Assembly (NCBI RefSeq): GCF_030269515.1
Contig: NZ_BSTM01000022.1
Coordinates: forward strand, 62,001 to 126,000
DNA: 64,000 bases
Direction of reading: 5' to 3'
Source of the DNA: Actinomadura sp. NBRC 104412
GTDB lineage: Bacteria; Actinomycetota; Actinomycetes; Streptosporangiales; Streptosporangiaceae
Positions 41,663 through 50,686 of the stretch are shown in pieces. The stretch's first letter is position 1. The number at the start of each line of letters is the position of its first letter. The position numbers and the translations under genes were made by a program. Below the pieces are notes generated by a model. It was given only the letters and a program-made list of their open reading frames with translations, was not told the origin of the DNA and did not search any database.

Positions 41663-42484
41663 GTGTCCGAGTCCTCACAGCCCAACGACGAGGCCGTCGA
41701 CGAGGCCCAGTCCGCTGCGGCTGGTGCGGAGGGGGCCTTGGGCGAGCCCGGCGGTCCTCTGAGCGAGGCCGGTGCGGAGTTCGTGCCCGGTGCCGAGGGG
41801 GCCGGGCCGGGTGACACCGGCCCCGGCGACGACGTCGAGGCCGAGCTCGCGGACGAGGCCGGTGCGGTCAGCGAGGAGCCCTCCGAGCCCGCGCCCGACG
41901 CGTACGCGGAGTTCAAGATGCAGCTCCGCATGCAGCCGGGCGACTGGTACGTCGTGCACTCCTACGCGGGGTACGAGAACCGGGTCAAGACCAACATCGA
42001 GACCCGCACGCAGACCCTCAACATGGAGGACTACATCTTCCAGATCGAGGTCCCGCAGCACGAGGTGACCGAGATCAAGGGCGGCAAGCGGCAGAAGGTC
42101 AACGAGAAGGTGCTGCCCGGCTACATCCTGGTGCGGATGGAGCTGACCGACGAGTCGTGGGCGGCGGTCCGCAACACGCCCGGCGTCACCGGGTTCGTCG
42201 GCCTGCTCAACAAGCCGTCCCCGCTGAGCCTGGACGAGGTCGCCAACCTGCTGGCCCCCGAGCCGGAGGAGCAGGTCAAGACCAAGGAGCAGGCCAAGGC
42301 CGCCGCACCCGCCGTCGACTTCGAGGTCGGCGAGTCGGTCACCGTCATGGACGGCCCGTTCGCGACCCTCCCGGCCACCGTCAACGAGATCAACGCCGAG
42401 CAGCAGAAGCTGAAGGTCCTGGTGTCGATCTTCGGGCGGGAGACGCCGGTGGAGCTGGGCTTCAACCAGGTCTCGAAGATCTGA
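41663..42484 (+). CDS. nusG: Transcription termination/antitermination factor NusG
   Basis: A 273-residue NusG. The first ~85 residues are an acidic, Glu/Ala/Gly-rich extension found in actinobacterial NusG. Then follow the NGN domain (DWYVVHSYAGYENRVKTNIETR, GYILVRMELTDESWAAVRNTPGVTGFVG) and a C-terminal KOW domain (VGESVTVMDGPFATLPATVNEI). It binds RNA polymerase and couples to Rho or ribosomes. GTG start at 41663. Confidence 0.95.
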   Translation: MSESSQPNDEAVDEAQSAAAGAEGALGEPGGPLSEAGAEFVPGAEGAGPGDTGPGDDVEAELADEAGAVSEEPSEPAPDAYAEFKMQLRMQPGDWYVVHSYAGYENRVKTNIETRTQTLNMEDYIFQIEVPQHEVTEIKGGKRQKVNEKVLPGYILVRMELTDESWAAVRNTPGVTGFVGLLNKPSPLSLDEVANLLAPEPEEQVKTKEQAKAAAPAVDFEVGESVTVMDGPFATLPATVNEINAEQQKLKVLVSIFGRETPVELGFNQVSKI

Positions 42485-42522
42485 CCGGGCCCGCTCGCCG
42501 AACGCGTAGCCTGGAGAAACCC

Positions 42523-42545
42523 CTCCCCGCGCATGCGGGGATGGG
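42523..42545 (+). other. Lone type I-E CRISPR-repeat-like hairpin
   Basis: CT followed by CCCCGCGCATGCGGGG and ATGGG resembles the core of actinobacterial type I-E CRISPR repeats (stem CCCCGC/GCGGGG, loop GCAT). There is a single copy and no cas gene. A plain attenuator hairpin in the nusG-rplK leader is the simpler reading. Confidence 0.35.
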
Positions 42546-42650
42546 AATGTCAAGCGGCTCCCACACGGTGGATTCGTCCCAGCCGCCGTGTTGCCCGGAG
42601 ACCCGGGAGTCGGAGCCATCGGAAAATGGGACACAGAAGGGGGAGGGCTC

Positions 42651-43079
42651 ATGCCTCCCAGGAAGAAAGTCGCCGCCGTCGTCAAGGTCCAGTTGCAGGC
42701 GGGCCAGGCCACGCCGGCGCCGCCGGTCGGTACCGCGCTGGGTCCGCACGGCGTCAACATCATGGACTTCTGCAAGCAGTACAACGCGGCGACCGAGGCG
42801 CAGCGCGGCAACGTGGTCCCCGTCGAGATCACCATCTACGAGGACCGCTCGTTCAGCTTCATCACCAAGACCCCGCCGGCCGCGCAGCTGATCCTCAAGG
42901 CCGCCGGGATCGAGAAGGGCAGCGGCGAGCCGCACAAGACCAAGGTGGGCTCGGTGACCCGCGATCAGATCCGCGAGATCGCCACCACCAAGATGCCCGA
43001 CCTCAACGCCAAGGACCTGGACGCCGCCGAGAAGATCGTGGCGGGGACGGCGCGGTCCATGGGCATCGAGGTCAAGTAG
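42651..43079 (+). CDS. rplK: 50S ribosomal protein L11
   Basis: A 142-residue L11 (KVAAVVKVQLQAGQATPAPPVG, ALGPHGVNIMDFCKQYN, C-terminal rRNA-binding helices). It forms the GTPase-associated centre and the target of thiopeptides. ATG 42651 has GGGGGAGGG upstream; an in-frame ATG 63 nt earlier is unlikely. Confidence 0.96.
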   Translation: MPPRKKVAAVVKVQLQAGQATPAPPVGTALGPHGVNIMDFCKQYNAATEAQRGNVVPVEITIYEDRSFSFITKTPPAAQLILKAAGIEKGSGEPHKTKVGSVTRDQIREIATTKMPDLNAKDLDAAEKIVAGTARSMGIEVK

Positions 43080-43150
43080 GCGTCAGGCGAGAAACCGACG
43101 GTGGGAGGGCCGGGCGCGGCCCGTACCACGAGTTCCAGGGAAGGAACGAC

Positions 43151-43873
43151 ATGAAGCGCAGCAAGGGCTACCGCAACGCGGCCGAGCAGATCGACCGCGA
43201 GCGGCTGTACAGCCCGGCCGAGGCGATGAGGCTGGCCAAGCAGACCTCGGTCACCAAGTTCGACGCGACCGTGGAGGTCGCCCTGCGGCTGGGCGTCGAC
43301 CCGCGCAAGGCCGACCAGATGGTCCGCGGCACCGTCAACCTGCCCAACGGCACCGGCAAGACCGCCAGGGTGCTGGTCTTCGCGGGCGGCGCCAAGGCGG
43401 ACGAGGCCCGGGAGGCGGGCGCCGACCTGGTCGGCTCCGATGACATGATCGAGCGGATCCAGGGCGGCTTCCTGGACTTCGACGCGGTCGTGGCGACCCC
43501 GGACCAGATGGGCAAGGTCGGCCGGCTCGGCCGGGTGCTGGGCCCGCGCGGTCTGATGCCCAACCCCAAGACCGGCACCGTGACCATGGACGTGGCCAAG
43601 GCCGTCACCGACATCAAGGGCGGGAAGATCGAGTTCCGGGTGGACCGGCATGCGAACCTGCACTTCATCGTGGGCAAGGCGTCGTTCAGCGAGCGTCAGC
43701 TCGTGGAGAACTACGCCGCCGCGATCGAGGAGATCCAGCGGCTGAAGCCGTCCGCCGCCAAGGGCAGGTACGTGAAGAAGGCCGTGGTGACGACGACGAT
43801 GGGGCCGAGCATCCCGGTCGACCCCAACGCGGTCCGCAACCTCACCGCCGAGCTCGACGAGGCCACCGCCTGA
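43151..43873 (+). CDS. rplA: 50S ribosomal protein L1
   Basis: A 240-residue L1 with the L1-stalk rRNA-binding residues around GRLGRVLGPRGLMPNPKTGTV. AAGGAACGAC precedes ATG 43151. Forms an operon with rplK (71-nt gap) and may repress it by binding mRNA. Confidence 0.96.
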   Translation: MKRSKGYRNAAEQIDRERLYSPAEAMRLAKQTSVTKFDATVEVALRLGVDPRKADQMVRGTVNLPNGTGKTARVLVFAGGAKADEAREAGADLVGSDDMIERIQGGFLDFDAVVATPDQMGKVGRLGRVLGPRGLMPNPKTGTVTMDVAKAVTDIKGGKIEFRVDRHANLHFIVGKASFSERQLVENYAAAIEEIQRLKPSAAKGRYVKKAVVTTTMGPSIPVDPNAVRNLTAELDEATA

Positions 43874-43924
43874 GACGGCCGTCCGACCGCCTGAGACGGC
43901 CGTCCGGGCGGCGTTCCCGGCGTC

Positions 43925-43963
43925 CGGAAGGGGCGTCCCGCGACCCGCGGGGCGCCCCTTCCG
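43925..43963 (+). terminator. rplKA terminator
   Basis: 18-bp stem (CGGAAGGGGCGTCCCGCG against CGCGGGGCGCCCCTTCCG) with one G-U pair and a 3-nt loop. Confidence 0.75.
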
Positions 43964-44126
43964 CATGCCGGGCGGGAGGGGGCGGCGGCCGCCGCAAGCG
44001 CCGGGATGGGTAAGCCGCAAGGTGGACGCCTCGGCCGGGCATTGGTCCCCGCGGGGGATGTGGCCATGGCCGGCCGCGAATGAGACTGGTCGGCATCAGC
44101 GGACGAAACAGGGAGGCGCGAACCTC

Positions 44127-44987
44127 ATGAAACGTCGATTCGCCGTGGCGGCCGGCAGCGCCGCGATGGGCACCGCTCTGGTCCTGTCGGGCTGCTCGGG
44201 GTCCGGGTCGGAGCACACGCCCGGCGCGATGCGGCTCACCGCGGCCGAGGCATTGATCAAGGCGTCCCAGAAGACGGGGCAGGCGGACTCGTTCAAGGCC
44301 GACCTCACCGTCAGCGACCCGGCGAACGGGGGCAGCAGCGTCAGCGCCACCGCGCGGTTCCGGCTGGAGCCCGCGCTCGCCTTCAGCGCACGACTGGACG
44401 AGGTCAGGCGCGGCGGCCAGGCGGTGCCGGGCATCAAGGGCCAGGCCATTTACACCGGTGACGTGCTGTACGCGAAGGTGCCGCAGCTCGTCAGGTTCGT
44501 GGCCGACGGCAAGCCGTGGGTGAAGGTGAACGTGAGTCAGGCGGGGCGGCAGGCGGGCTTCGACGTCAAGGGCCTGGTCGACCAGTTGCGGAAGGTCAAC
44601 CCGGCCGAGCAGACCACGATGCTCACCGGCTCCAAGGACGCGCGGCGCGTCGGCACGGAGTCCGTGGACGGCGTCCAGACCACCCACTACACCGGGACCG
44701 TGACCGTCCAGGACGCGCTGAGCAGGCTGGACGCGCAGACCCGCGACAGGGTGCGGCAGTGGTTCCCGGAGGGCGCCGGCAACGAGAGGTTCGCCTTCGA
44801 CCTGTGGACGGACAAGGACCAGCTTCCGCGCAAGCTCGTCACCAAGGACGCCGACGGCGGCCACGGCGGGACGCTGACCGTCCGCTACAGCGACTACGGG
44901 AAGTCGTTCAAGGTGAGCCCGCCTCCCGCCGACCAGGTGGGTGAGTTCTCCCTGGGCTCCTTCCTCGGGAACACTCCACGTAACTGA
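44127..44987 (+). CDS. LppX/LprAFG-family lipoprotein (copy 1)
   Basis: A 286-residue lipoprotein. The signal ends in a lipobox LSGC (Cys23). The mature part matches the mycobacterial LppX_LprAFG family, whose half-barrel binds lipids in the envelope: AEALIKASQKTGQADSFKAD near the N-terminus and DGVQTTHYTGTV in the C-terminal half. ATG 44127 has GGGAGG upstream. Tandem paralogue of the next gene. Confidence 0.83.
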   Translation: MKRRFAVAAGSAAMGTALVLSGCSGSGSEHTPGAMRLTAAEALIKASQKTGQADSFKADLTVSDPANGGSSVSATARFRLEPALAFSARLDEVRRGGQAVPGIKGQAIYTGDVLYAKVPQLVRFVADGKPWVKVNVSQAGRQAGFDVKGLVDQLRKVNPAEQTTMLTGSKDARRVGTESVDGVQTTHYTGTVTVQDALSRLDAQTRDRVRQWFPEGAGNERFAFDLWTDKDQLPRKLVTKDADGGHGGTLTVRYSDYGKSFKVSPPPADQVGEFSLGSFLGNTPRN

Positions 44988-45112
44988 GGGATCCATTCCT
45001 GCGATCATGGCGTCGATTGCGAACCGTGCCGGTAGGGTCCGCGTCTTATGTACCGTTCGTCCTGCGCGCCAGCGGGGGCGGCAGTGGACGCAGAGCAAGG
45101 AGACCCCTCACA

Positions 45113-45994
45113 ATGATCCGACGTTTGGCCGCGGGCGTGGCACTGGTCACCGGCCTGGCCCTTTCGCTGACCGGCTGTCTGGGACTGGACGGCGACAAGG
45201 TCGACCAGGCCGGTGAGAACATCAAGCTGACGGCGGCGCAGGTGCTGGGCAGGACCGCCCAGAAGACCGGTCAGATCGACACCGTCCAGGCCGACCTGTC
45301 GGTGCAGATGTCCGGCGGTCAGGAGGGCGACGTCTCGATGACCGGCGGCATGCAGTACCGCACCAAGCCCGACCTGGCCTACCGCATGACCTTCGACCAG
45401 ATGTCGATGGCCGGGCAGAACATGTCGGGCATCGAGATGATCCTGGTCGACCGCGTGATGTACATGAAGATGCCGGCGCTGGCGCAGCTCGGCGGCGGCT
45501 CGGCCAAGCCGTGGCTGAAGATCTCGCTGGACGAGATCGGCAAGCAGACGGGCGTCAACGTCGACGACCTGCTCAAGCAGTCGCAGCAGATGGACCCGGT
45601 GCAGACCACCAAGATGCTGACCGCGTCCAAGGACGCCCGCGAGGTCGGCAAGGAGACCGTGAACGGCGTCGAGACCACGCACTACACCGGTACCTACCGG
45701 ATGGAGGACGCGATCGCGACGCTGCCGCCCGACCAGCAGAAGGCGTACCGTGACGCCATCGGCCGCGCGGGCCAGGCGGGCATGGGCGACATGACCTTCG
45801 ACCTGTGGGTGGACGGCCAGCAGCTCCCGCGCCAGCTGACGATGAAGGGGCAGCAGGGTTCCGCCGGGAACATGACGATGACGATGAAGTTCCGCGACTA
45901 CGGCAAGCCGGTGCAGATCGCGGCCCCGCCGGCGGGCGAGACCGCCGACCTCGCCGACCTGCTGAGCCAGATGCCTGGTATGCCGCGTTCCTGA
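45113..45994 (+). CDS. LppX/LprAFG-family lipoprotein (copy 2)
   Basis: A 293-residue lipoprotein, lipobox LTGC (Cys22). It shares with copy 1 the order of motifs: TAAQVLGRTAQKTGQIDTVQAD, ILVDRVMYMKMPAL, KPWLKI, NGVETTHYTGTY, DLWVDGQQLPRQL and FRDYGKPVQI. Both pairs face the mce operon downstream in the same transport theme (lipid carriers plus Mce importer), though about 2 kb of ribosomal genes and leader lie between. Confidence 0.85.
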   Translation: MIRRLAAGVALVTGLALSLTGCLGLDGDKVDQAGENIKLTAAQVLGRTAQKTGQIDTVQADLSVQMSGGQEGDVSMTGGMQYRTKPDLAYRMTFDQMSMAGQNMSGIEMILVDRVMYMKMPALAQLGGGSAKPWLKISLDEIGKQTGVNVDDLLKQSQQMDPVQTTKMLTASKDAREVGKETVNGVETTHYTGTYRMEDAIATLPPDQQKAYRDAIGRAGQAGMGDMTFDLWVDGQQLPRQLTMKGQQGSAGNMTMTMKFRDYGKPVQIAAPPAGETADLADLLSQMPGMPRS

Positions 45995-46018
45995 CCTCCG
46001 TCCCGGTTCTGGGCTTGA

Positions 46019-46051
46019 ACGGCCCGCGAGCGCACGGCGCCCGCGGGCCGT
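46019..46051 (+). terminator. Terminator after the lipoprotein genes
   Basis: 10-bp perfect arms ACGGCCCGCG / CGCGGGCCGT with a 13-nt loop, followed by TT. Confidence 0.65.
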
Positions 46052-46355
46052 TTCCCGTCGCGGGTTTGGTGAGCCGGGCGGCATCACGTACCCTGGTACA
46101 TGCCGAAGACCGCCGGTCGTCGCCCCAAGGGGCGGCCGAAGGACCCGAAGAGATTCGGGCGGCCCGCGTAGGTGAGACGAGAGCTTCGTGCGGCCTCCGC
46201 TGGTGAGCGCCGCGCCACGCCCCGTGCGCCTACGCCGGGGCGTTCAGTGTTTTCTGGGCTATTCGCCCCGGCGGCTTCCACCCGGCGATCGCCGTCCGCT
46301 CCCGGCAGCGGGACGGGCGGGGGTCGCGACCACCCAGGTAATCGGAAGGAGGCCC
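46052..46355 (+). promoter_or_regulatory. rplJ leader (possible L10 leader)
   Basis: 304 bp without a gene, upstream of rplJ. It should hold the rplJL promoter and, by analogy with other bacteria, the L10(L12)4 autoregulatory mRNA structure. Several GC hairpins are possible (CGCCCCGTGCGCC...CCGGGGCG), but I cannot assign the binding site by eye. Confidence 0.4.
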
Positions 46356-46922
46356 ATGGCAAAGGCCGAGAAGGCCGCGGCGATCGCCGAGCTCAGGAAC
46401 GAGTTCGAGAGCTCCAGCGGTGCCGTGCTGACCGAGTACCGCGGGCTCACGGTGGCGCAGCTCAAGGAGCTGCGCACCAACCTCGGCGACAACGCGAGGT
46501 TCACCGTGGTGAAGAACACGCTGACCAAGCGCGCGGCGAGCGAGGCCGGGGTCGACGAGGGGTTCCAGAAACTCCTTGAGGGCCCGTCGGCGATCGCGTT
46601 CGTCAAGGGCGACGTGGTCGAGGCCGCCAAGGGGCTGCGTGAATTCGCCAAGGCGAACCCGCTTCTGGTCATCAAGGGCGGTGTCGTCGAGGGCCAGCCA
46701 ATGGACGCCTCGGAGATCGGCAGGCTCGCGGACCTGGAGTCCCGCGAGGTGCTGCTCGCCAAGCTGGCCGGCGCGATGAAGGGCTCCATGGCCAACGCGG
46801 CCGCGCTCTTCAACGCGCTGCCCACGCAGGCCGCCCGGCTCGCCGAGGCTCTGCGCGCGAAGCGCGAGGAGAGCGGCGAGACGGCGGAGGCCCCTGCCGC
46901 CGCCGAGACGCCGGCCGAGTAA
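46356..46922 (+). CDS. rplJ: 50S ribosomal protein L10
   Basis: A 188-residue L10 (MAKAEKAAAIAELRNEF, LTEYRGLTVAQLKELR, VVKNTLTKRA), with an Ala/Glu-rich tail. ATG 46356 follows GGAAGGAGG. It holds the L7/L12 dimers and represses its own mRNA. Confidence 0.96.
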   Translation: MAKAEKAAAIAELRNEFESSSGAVLTEYRGLTVAQLKELRTNLGDNARFTVVKNTLTKRAASEAGVDEGFQKLLEGPSAIAFVKGDVVEAAKGLREFAKANPLLVIKGGVVEGQPMDASEIGRLADLESREVLLAKLAGAMKGSMANAAALFNALPTQAARLAEALRAKREESGETAEAPAAAETPAE

Positions 46923-46997
46923 CGGCGCCCGCTGAGGAGAACCCGGTCCCGCGGTCCAGCAGGACCCCAGTCACAAGCCATTGCGGAGGAACACATC

Positions 46998-47387
46998 ATG
47001 GCGAAGCTCAGCACCGACGAGCTGCTCGACGCTTTCAAGGAGATGACCCTTCTCGAGCTCTCGGAGTTCGTGAAGCAGTTCGAGGAGGTCTTCGACGTCA
47101 AGGCCGCCGCCCCGGTCGCCGCCGTCGCGGCCCCGGGCGCTCCGGGCGCCCCGGCCGCCGAGGAGGCGCCGGCCCAGGACGAGTTCGACGTCATCCTGGA
47201 GGCCGCCGGCGACAAGAAGATCCAGGTCATCAAGGAGGTGCGCGCCCTGACGAGCCTCGGCCTCAAGGAGGCCAAGGACCTGGTCGACGGCGCGCCCAAG
47301 CCGCTGCTGGAGAAGGTCAACAAGGAGACCGCCGACAAGGCCAAGGAGGCCCTGGAGAAGGCCGGCGCCTCGGTGACCGTCAAGTAA
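46998..47387 (+). CDS. rplL: 50S ribosomal protein L7/L12
   Basis: A 129-residue stalk protein: N-terminal dimerisation part (STDELLDAFKEMTLLELSEFV), Ala/Pro hinge (~residues 35-58), C-terminal domain (LEAAGDKKIQVIKEVRALTSLGLKEAKDLVDGAP). It recruits translational GTPases. ATG 46998 with GCGGAGGA upstream. Confidence 0.97.
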   Translation: MAKLSTDELLDAFKEMTLLELSEFVKQFEEVFDVKAAAPVAAVAAPGAPGAPAAEEAPAQDEFDVILEAAGDKKIQVIKEVRALTSLGLKEAKDLVDGAPKPLLEKVNKETADKAKEALEKAGASVTVK

Positions 47388-47456
47388 CACCCGACCGTCG
47401 GGTAACACCGGTACGCGGACGACGCGCGGCGCGAGGCCTCGCGGCGTGACGCACGG

Positions 47457-47492
47457 GGGCGGCCGCCTCACCCTGTGGTGAGGCGGCCGCCC
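47457..47492 (+). terminator. rplJL terminator
   Basis: Perfect 16-bp arms GGGCGGCCGCCTCACC / GGTGAGGCGGCCGCCC, loop CTGT, then TTTC. The strongest terminator in the window. Confidence 0.88.
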
Positions 47493-47753
47493 TTTCGCAT
47501 GTCCCGCCGGTATGCCCTGTTCGACTTGCCGCGCTGCTCGACCTGCCCCGCTCGACCGGCCCGCGCCCCTCGTGCCGCCCCTCCCTGCCGTTGTACTATC
47601 CGACGCGGCGTCCAGTACCGTCGGCGATCCCCGTCTTGAGGTGCGGGTTCGCGGGCAGTAGTCTCGCGGGCGTCCCAAGTAACGGTTGGCTTACAGCACG
47701 GTTTTTTCGGTGCCGATACCGGCTCGATCCCCTTCCATTTCCGTGGGGGACCG

Positions 47754-47790
47754 CTACGGTAGTGACACCTGTGCGCTACCGGACGGTAGC
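47754..47790 (+). promoter_or_regulatory. Paired inverted repeats upstream of mceG
   Basis: CTACGGTAG (47754-47762) and GCTACCGGACGGTAGC (47775-47790) share the half-site CTAC(C)G, 21 bp apart (about two helix turns). A regulator site for the mce operon is likely. Confidence 0.5.
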
Positions 47791-47882
47791 AATGGGGCGG
47801 CCACACGGTGTGAGGCGCACAACAGACCGAGTTGCACTCGCTCATTGGTTCCGGAACCCCCGGCCTGGACGAAAGGTGACGA

Positions 47883-48998
47883 GTGGGCGTCGAGATCAGG
47901 GTCGAAGGGCTGACCAAGTCGTTCGGCCGCCAGACCATCTGGCAGGACGTATCGCTAACGCTGCCCGCAGGAGAGATCAGTGTGCTCCTCGGGCCCTCCG
48001 GCACCGGCAAGTCGGTGTTCCTCAAGACCCTGGTCGGCCTGCTCAAGCCCGACCGCGGCCACATCTGGATCGGTGACCGCGACCTTCCGCGCCTGCCCGA
48101 GTCGCAGCTGTACGACACCCGCAAGCTGTTCGGGGTGCTCTTCCAGGACGGCGCGCTGTTCGGGTCGATGAACATCTACGACAACATCGCGTTCCCGCTG
48201 CGCGAGCACACCAAGAAGTCCGAGAGCGAGATCAAGCGCATCGTCATGGAGAAGATGGACATGGTCGGTCTTCTCGGTGCCGAGAAGAAGCTGCCCGGCG
48301 AGATCTCCGGCGGGATGAAGAAGCGGGCGGGGCTGGCCCGCGCGCTGGTGCTCGACCCCGAGATCCTGCTGGTGGACGAGCCGGACTCCGGCCTGGACCC
48401 GGTGCGCACCGCCTACCTCAACCAGACGATCGTCGACCTGAACGCGCAGTACGGCGCCACGTTCCTCATCGTCACCCACGACATCAACACCGCCCGCACC
48501 GTCCCGGACAACATCGGGCTGCTGTTCCGCCGAGAGCTGGTCATGTTCGGCCCGCGCGAGATGCTGCTGTCCAGCGAGGAGCCGGTCGTCCGGCAGTTCC
48601 TCAACGCCCGCAAGGTCGGCCCGATCGGGATGTCGGAGGAGAAGGACGTCTCCGAACTGGAGGCCGAGGCCAAGATGGGCCACGACCCCGGCAAGCTGCC
48701 GCCGATCCCGCCGCAGCAGATGCCCAGCGACGGCCGTCTCCGCCCGACCCAGCACGCCCCGGGCGCGTGGTGCGCGGCGCACGGCGTCGTCCCGCCGCCC
48801 GGCTCGTTCATCGACGACCAGGGACGCGACTGGGTGAAGGAGTGGCCGCGCTATGTCGCGGCCATGGGCCGGACGGCCGGCGCCGCCGCGCCCGGCGCCC
48901 CGGCGCCCCGAGGCGGAGACGGTGCCGCGCTGCCGCGCCGCCCCAAGCATTCGCGCGAGTCCGGTGGCGGCCGGCCGGGGGCGGGTGCGGCGCCCTGA
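47883..48998 (+). CDS. mceG: Mce transporter ATPase MceG (Mkl)
   Basis: A 371-residue ABC ATPase of the MlaF/Mkl class that powers Mce lipid importers. Walker A GPSGTGKS near residue 37, signature ISGGMKKRAGLARAL, Walker B LLVDEPDSGLDP. The C-terminal ~110 residues beyond the ATPase are Pro/Gly-rich with APGAWCAAHGV, like the mycobacterial MceG extension. GTG 47883 follows GAAAGG. The stop overlaps the yrbEA ATG by one base. Confidence 0.93.
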   Translation: MGVEIRVEGLTKSFGRQTIWQDVSLTLPAGEISVLLGPSGTGKSVFLKTLVGLLKPDRGHIWIGDRDLPRLPESQLYDTRKLFGVLFQDGALFGSMNIYDNIAFPLREHTKKSESEIKRIVMEKMDMVGLLGAEKKLPGEISGGMKKRAGLARALVLDPEILLVDEPDSGLDPVRTAYLNQTIVDLNAQYGATFLIVTHDINTARTVPDNIGLLFRRELVMFGPREMLLSSEEPVVRQFLNARKVGPIGMSEEKDVSELEAEAKMGHDPGKLPPIPPQQMPSDGRLRPTQHAPGAWCAAHGVVPPPGSFIDDQGRDWVKEWPRYVAAMGRTAGAAAPGAPAPRGGDGAALPRRPKHSRESGGGRPGAGAAP

Positions 48999-49831
48999 TG
49001 TCCGCTCCTGGCGCCGGCGCCGACCCGCGCGAAGGCTCCATGAGGTTCCGCCGGTTCTCCGACGGCGCGGCCAATGTCGCGATCAGGGAACCCGGCAGGT
49101 TCTTCGCCCTCTGCCTGGACACGTTCCGGGCGATGCTGGTCTGGCCGTTCCAGTGGCGCGAGTTCATCCAGCAGGCGTGGTTCATCGTCAGCGTCACCGT
49201 GGTGCCCACCATGCTCGTCGCCATCCCGTTCGGAGGCGTGCTGTCGTTGCAGGTCGGCGGGCTGATCCGGCAGTTGGGCGCGCAGTCGTTCACCGGCGCC
49301 ACCGCGGTGGTGGCGATCGTCCGCGAGGCCAGCCCGCTGGTGACCTCGCTGCTGGTGGCGGGGGCCGCCGGCTCGGCCATGTGCGCCGACATCGGCTCCC
49401 GCAAGATCCGCGAGGAGATCGACGCCATGGAGGTGCTGGGCATCAACCCCCTGCACCGCCTGGTGGTGCCGCGCATGCTGGCCTGCGCGTTCGTGGCGCT
49501 GTTCCTGAACGGCCTGGTGTCGGTCGTCGGGCTGATGGGCGGCTACTTCTTCAACGTGATGCTGCAGGACGGGACGCCCGGCGCCTACCTGGCCTCGTTC
49601 AACGCCATCGCCCAGTTGCCCGACCTGTTGCAGGCCGAGGTCAAGGCGTTCGTGTTCGGCATCACGGCCGGTCTGGTCGCCGCGTACAAGGGCCTGAACG
49701 CCAAGGGCGGGCCCAAGGGCGTCGGCGACGCGGTCAACCAGACGGTGGTCATCACCTTCATGCTGCTGTTCCTGGAGAACTTCCTGATCTCCACCCTCTA
49801 CTTCCAGCTCGTCCCGCAGAAGGGCATGTGA
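48998..49831 (+). CDS. yrbEA: MlaE-type permease YrbEA
   Basis: A 277-residue membrane protein with about five to six hydrophobic segments. MlaE family hallmarks are ADIGSRKIREEIDAMEVLGINP and YKGLNAKGGPKGVG near the C-terminus. Forms the heterodimeric membrane part of the Mce importer with YrbEB. Overlaps both neighbours by one base. Confidence 0.93.
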   Translation: MSAPGAGADPREGSMRFRRFSDGAANVAIREPGRFFALCLDTFRAMLVWPFQWREFIQQAWFIVSVTVVPTMLVAIPFGGVLSLQVGGLIRQLGAQSFTGATAVVAIVREASPLVTSLLVAGAAGSAMCADIGSRKIREEIDAMEVLGINPLHRLVVPRMLACAFVALFLNGLVSVVGLMGGYFFNVMLQDGTPGAYLASFNAIAQLPDLLQAEVKAFVFGITAGLVAAYKGLNAKGGPKGVGDAVNQTVVITFMLLFLENFLISTLYFQLVPQKGM

Positions 49832-50679
49832 TGGCGGGCTACGGAGGGACCGGGAGGCCGTGGTCCAGGTTGGTGAACGGTCCGCTGCAGCGGCTGGAGG
49901 ACCTCGGGCACCAGTTGTCGTTCTACGCCCGCGCGTTCGCGTGGACGACACGGGTGCTGCGCCGCTACCGGACGGAGGTGCTGCGGCTGCTCGCCGAGGT
50001 CAGCCTGGGCACCGGCGGGCTCGCGGTGATCGGCGGCAGCGTCGTGATCGTCGCGTTCATGACCTTCTTCACCGGCAGCCAGGTCGGGCTCCAGGGCTAC
50101 AACTCGCTGAACCAGATCGGCACCGCCGCGTTCACCGGGTTCGTGGCGTCCTACTTCAACACCCGTGAGATCGCGCCGCTGGTGTCGGCGCTGGCCCTGT
50201 CGGCGACCGTGGGCTGCGGGTTCACCGCGCAGCTCGGCGCGATGCGGATCTCCGACGAGATCGACGCGCTGGAGGTCATGGCGGTCCCGTCGATGCCGTT
50301 CCTGGTCACCACGCGGATGATCGCCGGGATGATCGCGGTGGTCCCGCTGTACATCGTGGGCCTGCTGGCGTCCTACGGGGCGACCCGGCTGATCGTGACG
50401 CTCTTCTACGGGCAGTCCACCGGGACCTACGACCACTACTTCTCGCTGTTCCTGCCGCCGTACGACATCCTCTGGTCGTTCGGCAAAGTGATCATATTCG
50501 CCCTGCTGGTCATGCTGATCCACTGCTACTACGGCTACCACGCGAGCGGCGGCCCGGCCGGGGTGGGCGTCGCGGTGGGACGGGCGGTGCGCACGAGCAT
50601 CGTCGTCATCAACGTGACCGACCTGCTGCTCGGCATGGCGATCTGGGGCGCCACCACGTCCGTGCGGATCGCGGGGTGA
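49831..50679 (+). CDS. yrbEB: MlaE-type permease YrbEB
   Basis: A 282-residue partner of YrbEA, with the coupling region GAMRISDEIDALEVMAVPSMP and YYGYHASGGPAGVG. ATG 49831 shares a base with the previous stop. Confidence 0.93.
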   Translation: MAGYGGTGRPWSRLVNGPLQRLEDLGHQLSFYARAFAWTTRVLRRYRTEVLRLLAEVSLGTGGLAVIGGSVVIVAFMTFFTGSQVGLQGYNSLNQIGTAAFTGFVASYFNTREIAPLVSALALSATVGCGFTAQLGAMRISDEIDALEVMAVPSMPFLVTTRMIAGMIAVVPLYIVGLLASYGATRLIVTLFYGQSTGTYDHYFSLFLPPYDILWSFGKVIIFALLVMLIHCYYGYHASGGPAGVGVAVGRAVRTSIVVINVTDLLLGMAIWGATTSVRIAG

Positions 50680-50686
50680 GCACCAG

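Larger units (their letters stand above)
47388..47882. other. 495-bp region between rplL and the mce operon
   Basis: It holds the rplJL terminator (47457-47492) and the mce upstream region, with two small inverted repeats at 47754-47790. I see no gene. Confidence 0.7.

Noticed and set aside
42523..42545. A CRISPR array in the nusG-rplK gap
   Set aside because: Only one repeat-like unit, no spacer periodicity and no cas genes; reported only as a curiosity.
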